Source: Anadara kagoshimensis
Lineage: Eukaryota > Mollusca > Bivalvia > Arcoida > Arcidae
Length of the DNA stretch: 64,000 nucleotides
Reading direction: 5' to 3'
NCBI GenBank assembly: GCA_021292105.1
Contig: CM037864.1
Location: forward strand, 8,608,635-8,672,634
The position numbers and the translations under genes were made by a program. Positions 1 through 9,271 of this stretch are shown here, in pieces (positions within the stretch are counted from its first letter, which is position 1; each line of letters opens with the position of its first letter). The notes beneath the pieces were generated by a model that worked only from the letters and a program-made list of their open reading frames with translations, made no database searches and had not been told where the DNA came from.

Positions 1-3000
1 CACAGATGCGAAACAATACCGGAATGGTTAATTATCTTGAAAACTATAAACATTTTGTATAGGCATGTATATTAGAATGTTGTAGGTATTGATACAACGA
101 TCATTTTGATGTATAGAAAAAGGTCATGGGTTCAAAGGTCAAGGTCACAGATGCGAAACAATACCGAAATGGTTAATTATCTCGAAAACTATAAACTTTT
201 TGTATAGGCATGTATATTAGAATGTTGTAGGTATTGATACAACGATCATTTTGATGTATAGAAAAAGGTCATGGGTTCAAAGGTCAAGGTCACAGATGTG
301 AAACAATACCGAAATGTTTAATTATCTCGAAAACTATAAACTTTTTGTATAGGCATGTATATTAGAATGTTGTAGGTATTGATACAACGATCATTTTGAT
401 GTATAGAAAAAGGTCATGGTTCAAAGGTCAAGGTCACAGATGCGAAACAATACCGGAATGGTTAATTATCTCGAAAACTATAAACTTTTTGTATAGGCAT
501 ATATATTAGAATGTTGTAGGTATTGATACAACGATCATTTTGATGTAAAGAAAAAGGTCATGAGTTCAAAGGTCAAGGTCACAGATGCGAAACAATACTG
601 AAATGGTTAATTATCTCGAAAACTATAAACATTTTGTATAGGCATGTATATTAGAATGTTGTAGGTATTGATACAACGATCATTTTGATGTATAGAAAAA
701 GGTCATGGGTTCAAAGGTCAAGGTCACAGATGCGAAACAATACCGGAATGGTTAATTATCTCGAAAACTATAAACTTTTTGTATAGGCATGTATATTAGA
801 ATGTTGTAGGTATTGATACAACGATCATTTTGATGTATAGAAAAAGGTCATGGGTTCAAAGGTCAAGGTCACAGATGCGAAACGATACCGAAATTGTTAA
901 TTATCTCGAAAACTATAAACTTTTTGTATAGGCATGTATATTAGAATGTTGTAGGTATTGATACAACGATCATTTTGATGTATAGAAAAAGGTCATGGGT
1001 TCAAAGGTCAAGGTCACAGATGCGAAACAATACCGGAATGGTTAATTATCTTGAAAACTATAAACATTTTGTATAGGCATGTATATTAGAATGTTGTAGG
1101 TATTGATACAACGATCATTTTGATGTATAGAAAAAGGTCATGGGTTCAAAGGTCAAGGTCACAGATGCGAAACAATACCGGAATGGTTAATTATCTTGAA
1201 AACTATAAACATTTTGTATAGGCATGTATATTAGAATGTTGTAGGTATTGATACAACGATCATTTTGATGTATAGAAAAAGGTCATGGGTTCAAAGGTCA
1301 AGGTCACAGATGCGAAACAATACCGAAATGGTTAATTATCTCGAAAACTATAAACTTTTTGTATAGGCATGTATATTAGAATGTTGTAGGTATTGATACA
1401 ACGATCATTTTGATGTATAGAAAAAGGTCATGGGTTCAAAGGTCAAGGTCACAGATGTGAAACAATACCGAAATGTTTAATTATCTCGAAAACTATAAAC
1501 TTTTTGTATAGGCATGTATATTAGAATGTTGTAGGTATTGATACAACGATCATTTTGATGTATAGAAAAAGGTCATGGTTCAAAGGTCAAGGTCACAGAT
1601 GCGAAACAATACCGGAATGGTTAATTATCTCGAAAACTATAAACTTTTTGTATAGGCATATATATTAGAATGTTGTAGGTATTGATACAACGATCATTTT
1701 GATGTAAAGAAAAAGGTCATGAGTTCAAAGGTCAAGGTCACAGATGCGAAACAATACTGAAATGGTTAATTATCTCGAAAACTATAAACATTTTGTATAG
1801 GCATGTATATTAGAATGTTGTAGGTATTGATACAACGATCATTTTGATGTATAGAAAAAGGTCATGGGTTCAAAGGTCAAGGTCACAGATGCGAAACAAT
1901 ACCGGAATGGTTAATTATCTCGAAAACTATAAACTTTTTGTATAGGCATGTATATTAGAATGTTGTAGGTATTGATACAACGATCATTTTGATGTATAGA
2001 AAAAGGTCATGGGTTCAAAGGTCAAGGTCACAGATGCGAAACGATACCGAAATGGTTAATTATCTCGAAAACTATAAACTTTTTGTATAGGCATGTATAA
2101 TAGAATGTTGTAGGTATTGATACAACGATCATTTTGATGTATAGAAAAAGGTCATGGGTTCAAAGGTCAAGGTCACAGATGTGAAACGATACCGAAATGG
2201 TTAATTATCTCGAAAACTATAAACTTTTTGTATAGGCATGTATATTAGAATGTTGTAGGTATTGATACAACGATCATTTTGATGTATAGAAAAAGGTCAT
2301 GGGTTCAAAGGTCAAGGTCACAGATGCGAAACAATACCGGAATGGTTAATTATCTCGAAAACTATAAACTTTTTGTATAGGCATATATATTAGAATGTTG
2401 TAGGTATTGATACAACGATCATTTTGATGTATAGAAAAAGGTCATGGTTCAAAGGTCAAGGTCACAGATGCGAAACAATACCGAAATGGTTAGTTATCTC
2501 GAAAACTAAAAACTTTTTGTATAGGCATGTATATTAGAATGTTGTAGGTATTGATACAACGATCATTTTGATGTAAAGAAAAAGGTCATGAGTTCAAAGG
2601 TCAAGGTCACAGATGCAAAACAATACTGAAATGGTTAATTATCTCGAAAACTATAAACATTTTGTATAGGCATGTATATTAGAATGTTGTAGGTATTGAT
2701 ACAACGATCATTTTGATGTATAGAAAAAGGTCATGGGTTCAAAGGTCAAGGTCACAGATGCGAAACAATACCGAAATGGTTAATTATCTCGAAAACTATA
2801 AACTTTTTGTATAGGCATGTATATTAGAATGTTGTAGGTTTTGATACAACGATCATTTTGATGTATAGAAAAAGGTCATGGGTTCAAAGGTCAAGGTCAC
2901 AGATGTGAAACAATACCGAAATGTTTAATTATCTCGAAAACTATAAACTTTTTGTATAGGCATGTATATTAGAATGTTGTAGATATTGATACAACAATCA

Positions 3001-3160
3001 TTTTGATGTATAGAAAAGGGTTATGGGTTTAAAGGTCAAGGTCACATATGCAAAATAATACCGAAATGTTTAATTATCTCGAAAACTATAAACTTTTTGT
3101 AGAGGCATGTATATTAGAATGTTGTAGGTATTGATACAACGGTTATCATGATGGGGTTTA
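1..3160. repeat. 145-bp tandem satellite, about 22 monomers
   Basis: A unit of 145 bp repeats head to tail; the marker CACAGATGCGAAACAATACC recurs at 1, 146 and 291 and onward. Monomer variants recur in the same order at a distance of about 1160 bp (eight monomers): the CAGATGTG form at 291 and 1451, the one-base-shorter TCATGGTTC form near 416 and 1575, and the GTAAAGAAAAAGG form near 546 and 1705. This is higher-order structure. The last monomers (2890-3160) are more diverged, as at an array edge. Each monomer contains GGTTCAAAGGTCA overlapping TCAAGGTCA. The array continues beyond the left end of the window. Confidence 0.95.
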
Positions 3161-3237
3161 GTATTTATGTTTTCTTTAAATCTATCAGCTAGCCATTAGT
3201 TGTCAGGTGAGCGTATCAGGCCCATGGGCCTCTTGTT
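3130..3237 (+). mobile_element. Palindromic 3' terminus of a pearl/Helentron-like element
   Basis: Immediately after the satellite comes unique sequence with the perfect 14-bp palindrome AGGCCCATGGGCCT at 3218-3231, followed by CTTGTT. A short subterminal tail with a GC-rich palindrome after a tandem-repeat core is the layout of non-autonomous Helentron-related (pearl-type) elements of bivalves. On that reading the 145-bp array is the element's internal repeat core and this is its end. The 5' end lies outside the window, so the class assignment is inference. Confidence 0.5.
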
Positions 3238-4078
3238 AATAAAAAGGCCAACATTCGTTCATGACTAAAATATAAACACAAGTGTTTAGTGAAACCAGTT
3301 AGTATTATCAATTTTGAGTTGAGTGCTATTTTAAAAATCTGACACCAGCTTCACAGTCATTTCTTAACTAAGATTTTCTTTAACATAAATCTGGTATATT
3401 TAAAATCTAAATAATTTTGTCAGTTTTTGAGATATTAACAAATTAAAGGTGTCATTTTGAAGATCACTCTACCTTTATTACATGTATTCTAATTTTTGAA
3501 GATTCTTTTGATTTAAAGTACCATAAGACATTGTCAAAATTTGCTAGATTTAAGTTGGGGAAAAATCTTCATTAAGGAATGATTGTGAAACTTGAGCACT
3601 CTCTTGTAATTATTAAATGAAATGAATTCAAATTATCAAGTATACAGTGTACATGGTAAGTTGTGCTTTTAAGATGTTGAAAGCTTGACTATTAAATGCA
3701 AATCTATGGTCACATCACATACTTTACCCACCTATTTTAGTATCTTATCTTGTTCATTCTAGGGCAAAATAAAATTCATGTAGTTAATGTTTCATTACAT
3801 AAACTGGTATAATGTAAATTTAAGACAAAATGGTAGTGTTACCATGGAAACAAGAAAACATTTTTTGGCTTAGATATCATATGTATTAAAACTATCACAT
3901 TTAGGTTTGTATGTATATATTTTGTTATTAAAATTGTGGTAATAATATCATATTGTGTATGTGACAAAGTCATCAATAAAAGAAATTAAAAAAGTCAAAA
4001 AGTTGTTTATTTTCTTTTACAGTCATCTTGTACAATTAGCTCACTGGACAAAAAGTATGGAACACTGACTGACTGTTG
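3238..4078. other. AT-rich spacer, nothing recognised
   Basis: No convincing reading frame, RNA gene or repeat was found. Only short low-complexity AT runs are visible. Confidence 0.6.
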
Positions 4079-4262
4079 TCATCTTGGCTTGATTTTGGAT
4101 TGCTGTGACTCTTGCAACCTAGGTTTGAGTCTCATTTGGGACAGACCCTATTGCAGGAAGTTTGTCAGGTTGCTTACCAAATGTCAATGGTTTTCTCTGG
4201 GCACTCAGGTTTCCTCTGTCTCTTCAGTATAAGTGAGAGTCTTGACTGACCCCTAAATCACT
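4079..4262 (+). mobile_element. Degraded SINE body
   Basis: This stretch resembles the SINE at 13526: a damaged promoter B-box-like segment (TAGGTTTGAGTCTCATTTGG), then CAGGAAGTTTGTCAGGTTGC, a TTTCCTC segment and the GTCTTGACTGAC tail. It is too decayed to define ends or target-site duplications. Confidence 0.45.
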
Positions 4263-4284
4263 TACTCAAACTCCAGTACAATGA

Positions 4285-5185
4285 GCTCCAAGCAATTAAG
4301 TATGAAGTGCTGTTGTCATCCAGAACAATGAAGTATGGAGCACTATTGTCATCCCGTACAATAAGCACCCAGCACATAAGTATGGAGCGCTGTTGTCACC
4401 CAGAGCAATGAGCTCCCAGCACATTATTATTGAGCATTGTTGTCATCCAGAACAAAGAGCACGAAGCACATAAATATGGAGCGCTGTTGTCATCCAGAAC
4501 AATGAGCACGAAGCACATAAGTATGGAGCGTTGTTATCATTTAGGACAATGAGCACGAGGCACATAAGTATGGGGCAATGTTGTCACATAGTGCACTGAG
4601 TCCCCAGCACATAAGAATGGTGCGCTGTTGTCATCCAGAACAATGAGCTCCAAGCAAATAAGTATGGAGCGCCATAGTTTCCCAGAACAATAAGCTCCTA
4701 GCACATAAGTATGGAGCGCTGTTGTCACCCAGAACAATGAGCTCCCAGCATGTAAGTATGGAGCGCCATATTTTTCCAGAACAATGAGCACCCAGCACAT
4801 AAGTATGGAGCGCTGTTGTCACCCAGAACAATGAACTCCCAGCACATTATTATTGAGCGCTGTTGTCATCCAAAACAATGAGCTAGAAGCACATAAGTAT
4901 GGAGCGCTGTTGTCACCCAGAACAATGAACTCCCAGCACATTATTATTGAGCGCTGTTGTCATCCAGAACAATGAGCACGAAGCACATAAGTATGGAGCA
5001 CTGTTGTCACCTAGTGCACTGAGCTCCCAGCACATAAGTATGGTGCGCTGTTGTCATCCAGAACAATGAGCACCCAGCAAATAAGTATGGAGCGCTGCTG
5101 TCATACCGTACAGTGAACTTCCAGAACATAAGTTTGGATCACTGTTGTCATTCCGTACAATGAGCTCTCAGCACATAAGTATGGT
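4285..5185. repeat. 47-bp minisatellite, about 19 copies
   Basis: The core CATAAGTATGGAGCGCTGTT plus an AGAACAATGAGC segment repeats at about 47 bp with alternating subtypes (ACATTATTATTGAGC versus ACATAAGTATGGAGC). Because 47 is not a multiple of three, short open frames on the minus strand are chance products of the repeat, not genes. Confidence 0.88.
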
Positions 5186-5186
5186 T

Positions 5187-5510
5187 ATCTATACACGAGA
5201 TTAAGAACTCACAAGGTAAATCGCTACAAAGTTACTATTTCGCCTGAAGTGGTACACTTTTGAGAAAATATCTTCGAAAATCTTCAAAACGCGTATCTGG
5301 CTATCTATGTACGGAATTTGAAGTTTTTTGTTTGGTCAAAGCGTTACAAAGTTACTATTAACCAGAAACGGTACGGAATTTCGGAAATCTTGAAACCGCG
5401 CACCTGCTTATCTGTATATGGATTTTAGAATATATTATTATTTTACATGAAACCGTCACTACGGAATTTAGAAAAAAAAAGTCTTCAGAAATCTTCAAAG
5501 CGCTCAGGAC
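5187..5510. repeat. Diverged tandem repeats of about 130 bp
   Basis: Segments containing CGTTACAAAGTTACTATT and CTTCAAAACGCG-like motifs recur two to three times with substantial divergence. The unit is old and its origin is not recognised. Confidence 0.45.
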
Positions 5511-6010
5511 CAGGGTATAGGAAATGTTGGCGTTCCTTATTCTAACCGTTTTTACCGTAAACGATATGGAATTTTGGGGAAAAATCCTAGACCGTGCTGT
5601 TACTATCGAATTTTTGTAGCATAAACGCTACATATAAAATAGGCCTTCGTGATCTATGCATAGCTCTAGCTAAACCTATCTACACTTTCTAAGATTTACC
5701 GACGGAGACAGCTTGGTCGTTTGATGAAGATTTAGTTTTCATTTTTCAGAACAAGTTTGGATTGTTCGTTTTGAAACACTATTTATTATTTATCCTTTCA
5801 CACTCAAAATAATGTCAAACAGACATTCATATATATTCTTCAAAAGTTTTGACGTGTTGTGTCTTTTCAAGTGCCCCTTTGTTAAAGGGTTGGATACCCA
5901 ATGGGCTCATAACATGTGATCGACAACGTGTACTCCCAATAGAATTATCAAACTAGAAACTATATGCATGTACTTGGTAACTTGTATCTTCGTTAATCAT
6001 CGTTTCAGAA

Positions 6011-6270
6011 GCAATGTATCTCAGGGGGTTAATTCCGATCCTGATATAGTTCAAAAATTTTTCACCCATATTGAAGCGTTCAATTCAGGAATGGTGGAGG
6101 AAACCGGAGTGCCCGTAGAAAACCACTATATTATTTCAGCAGCAATGTATCTCAGGGGGTTAATCTTGATCCTGATAGTTTTCAAAAGTTTCTCACTGAT
6201 ATAGAGGCTGTCAATTCAGGAATGATGGAGGAAATCGGAGTGCCCGGAGAAAACCATCGACTTTCTGTAA
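6011..6270. repeat. Tandem duplication, 132-bp period
   Basis: AGCAATGTATCTCAGGGGGT starts at 6011 and again at 6143, and each copy ends in a GGAGGAAA-CGGAGTGCCCG segment. That segment is the reverse complement of a motif seen in the SINE-like repeats near 14020. There is no persuasive coding content. Confidence 0.7.
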
Positions 6271-6600
6271 GCGAACGGTAATTTCTCCTCTCCAATTGTA
6301 AAGGAGATACTTGTACGCAATAAAGTATTTTGGGTATTTCAAGACACATATTGCTAATGCAATAAACTAATTTTAAATAATACTGTCTGTACTTTAAAAT
6401 TATCTTTATTTTGCCTATTAAGGAAAATGTATCCACAAATTTAGACAATTTACTTGTGGAATTCGATTGTAAAAGATTGATTATGACCGGTCAACTTTTA
6501 TGGGAACTCATCGTACTTGCAGTGTCCAATCAAAAACAAACATACTAATCCATTTCCGAATCACAATCCAGAAGCAAAGTAAAAACTTTGGAACCGACAA

Positions 6601-6840
6601 GTTAGGTTAGACACGTGAACTTCCACCAGGGAAGTGAGCCCGGGTGCTCCGGAAGGTTAAGCACCTCCTGTTTAGCTAGCTACACCCTCCACGTGTGTAA
6701 TCAAAATTGTGTGAAAGGAACATGGAACTATGAGACGTCAAATATATCCAAGGCAATCCTGGACACAAAGACATCAAACTTATCAACAATACTGTGATGA
6801 CGGCCATAAAACTTTTTGAGGGCCTTGATAAGCCTAGGCT
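6601..6840 (+). repeat. Repeat shared with TRIM upstream regions
   Basis: The stretch TTTAGCTAGCTACACCCTCC through GATGACGGCCATAAAACTTT aligns along its length with the sequence 150-330 bp upstream of each TRIM-like gene (for example 43040-43215 and 51715-51880). Its left part (GACACGTGAACTTCCACC to TCCGGAAGG) matches 51278-51330 in unit C. It lies directly beside the Penelope-type RT remnant, so it may be part of that element's non-coding end. That origin is inference; the similarity is directly visible. Confidence 0.7.
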
Positions 6841-6841
6841 T

Positions 6842-7444
6842 TCAATATCCCTGAGTCAACAATTTATTTGCAAGCAGCCTACTTCGTTGTACAAAGTCCC
6901 CGTAGTGGGAACAAGTTCTACCACAGCGTATTAATTGGGAAACAAATACATCATAAGCAGGAGAAGCAGGTATATTGTTGCATAAAAAAGGAAAATTGAC
7001 AATAGAAAAATTGAAGTCATCACGTTTGTCATAAAGTTTCAAATGTAGCCTTTCATGTGCGTCAGGTATAAGTCTAAATATGAAGCAGAACATGAGGAAT
7101 CAGTCGTGTCTTTTATTTCAAGCTCACTACTAAGGATAGATGACATTTACATAGTCTCCAAATTTAGGATTGTTAAGAGACATAACGTCATCTATATATC
7201 TGTATGTTGAGTTGAATGATTTGGCGACAGTTTTCTCTCCAGATTTAACAAGGTTCTGCATAAATTCTGCTTCATAAGAATAAAGAAACAAATCAGCAAA
7301 CAATGGTGCACAGTTTGTACCCATTGGTATACCGATTGTATTTGGTTTTTGGATTTTCTGTATTTTCACGCTTTTTACTGTTCTCATTCTTAAATTGTTT
7401 GGTTTGGAATTAACATATATGCCAGGATTTAATCTAGATTTCAT
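6842..7444 (-). pseudogene. Penelope-like element reverse transcriptase fragment
   Basis: On the minus strand, frames with RT similarity run from 7444 down to 6842. The first segment (7444-7130, 104 codons) contains GIPMGTNCAPLFADLFLYSY, the conserved RT palm region, and YRYIDDV with the catalytic YxDD-type aspartates. After the stop near 7130 the similarity continues in other frames (SELEIKDTTDS), then KLYDKRDDFNFSIVNFPFLC and SPAYDVFVSQLIR to 6842. The order is that of Penelope-like element RTs. At least two frame changes, and loss of the N-terminal part and of any GIY-YIG endonuclease domain, mark it as a dead fragment of a retroelement in the spacer upstream of VPS50. Confidence 0.85.
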
Positions 7445-8745
7445 AAGACAGTATACAAAACACAGTCAGTTAGCACAGGACGTTTAACTTTAAATTACGA
7501 TGGTGCTCAACACATGAAGGGAAATACTGGAGTAGGAGAAGTTCGGATAACCACGTTTTCCAATTTGACAATTTTAATATCTCTGTCACTTCCGGAAAAG
7601 AGGGGAGTTGGCAAAATTGAGAAAATGTAAAATTACAAGTATTTACTTGTAATATTATGGAACATTTGAAGGTGAACATATAGTAAACCATATGTTTTAA
7701 AACTTACAGCTTTATTTCACGGTTAAGCTGAATGACAACCTCAAAATGTAATGTTGAATTTTGTAAATGTGAAGGAGAATGAGATCATGTTCTGTCCATT
7801 AATTTGCCGAGTAGGAAATCGAGTTAATGTTGACATGTTCACTCTTACTTGTGAGAATGATGATATGTATAATATGACTGACGGTGTGACCGTTACGAAA
7901 GCACAGCAGACAGATTATTTACTAGGTCAAACCTTTCGAAACTCTTAAAAATTACTCCTATATTTCTTGGGGAAAAATTCCAAAATAATTCGAAAATTTT
8001 AGTTACAGACAATATGCACAGACTGTTTTAATACTGTAAACAGTGGTGTGCCAGATAGTGGCAGGATCTCCGAAAAGAAAGAATGATGCCGCAAGATCCT
8101 GTTTTGTTCGCGTTTCAATATGGCAACGTATTGCAGGAAAATTCACGTGAATTTGTTACAATTTTTTCAACTAACCAGTATATGGATAATTGTGCTAAAT
8201 TAATGGATTTTTTGTAATTTGATTGATCTAAGAATTACACACATGTCTATAGTGAAAACTTCAGCCGTGAAAAAGCTGTGCTTTTTATAACATAAACACA
8301 CACGTACAAAAAACCCCATGCCCTTTTACTTCATTAGTCTTCAGAAGAAACTGATAAAGTCGGGGTAAAACATAAACTGTATTGATCATGATTTTTGTCC
8401 GGCATCACCATATTTTAAGTAATCTACTTTAGACTTACAACACATTTTTCCAAATAATAATAATAAAAATTATAATGAGAAAAAAGATATTTTGCATTTA
8501 TGGTAAAAGTTACTCAAACATGAGGAATTGACTTCATTCAAGGTCCAAGGTTCGGGAACTATTGATTGACCCATAAAATTAAAACTAAAAGTCCAACGGA
8601 CCTGCCATAATTTTTTACCAGGATAATGGTACTTATTCTTGATAAAATAATTGCACATGGACCTTTGAATGATGATAAATGTATTGGACCTACAACTATA
8701 TGTTGTACCTGTCAAAAATAAAGGCATAAGGTCCTGGACCTTCCA
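7445..8745. other. AT-rich spacer, nothing recognised
   Basis: Short open frames on both strands show no family signature and no codon structure. No RNA gene or clear repeat was found. Confidence 0.55.
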
Positions 8746-8748
8746 TTA

Positions 8749-9106
8749 GGCCTAAAAAAATATGTGCGTTTCCGCTAACATAGAATTATTATAAAGGGTC
8801 GGTAGGTCGATTTTGTTTTTGTTTTTTTAATAGCATATGTTATGCATGTGTATGTAATGTATTATGTTAAAATTATATTATAAATGTGTTGTTTAAGTTA
8901 TTTTGCTTATCATGGTCGAAACAGTTATAATGATTACATATCAAAAACATGTACCAATTAAACGTTTTGCTGACTTATTTTTGATACAATAGAGTTTTAA
9001 TCGAAAAATGAAAACAGATTTTTAAAAATCCGGGAAAAAACTGGAGTCTGTCCGTTTTTAGTTGGGTCAGTCGGGTTAGTGGAAACATAAATATTTTTTT
9101 TAGGCC
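8749..9106. mobile_element. Harbinger-type MITE, 358 bp
   Basis: The ends are inverted repeats of about 31 bp with a few mismatches: the left end reads GGCCTAAAAAAATATG and continues to TTTCCGCTAAC; the right end, read in reverse complement, starts GGCCTAAAAAAAATAT and continues to TTTCCACTAAC. TTA lies directly outside both ends (8746-8748 and 9107-9109). A 3-bp TTA target-site duplication is typical of PIF/Harbinger transposons. There is no internal coding capacity. It sits about 165 bp upstream of the VPS50 start codon. Confidence 0.82.
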
Positions 9107-9189
9107 TTACAAAATATAACTTTGAACCCCTGTTATTTTACATCATATATCGCCCCCCCCCAAAAAATTGCATAAGTGACACACAGTTT

Positions 9190-9271
9190 TAATTATGCTT
9201 CTTCTTTTTCAGGTTTATCACATCACAGATGAAAATTCCATAATGAAAAGAAATATCTAAAACATGCTAAA
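9190..9271 (+). promoter_or_regulatory. Putative 3' splice site and 5' UTR of VPS50
   Basis: A pyrimidine-rich run (GCTTCTTCTTTTTCAG, ending at about 9213) looks like a good splice acceptor, followed by about 58 bp of leader before the ATG at 9272. This suggests one or more upstream non-coding exons. No matching donor can be placed, so the exon boundary is a prediction. Confidence 0.5.

Noticed and set aside
4537..4831. Overlapping minus-strand frames with repeated WRSIL/LGAHCSG-type peptides
   Set aside because: They are translations of the 47-bp minisatellite; the repeat length is not a multiple of three and the frames overlap each other.
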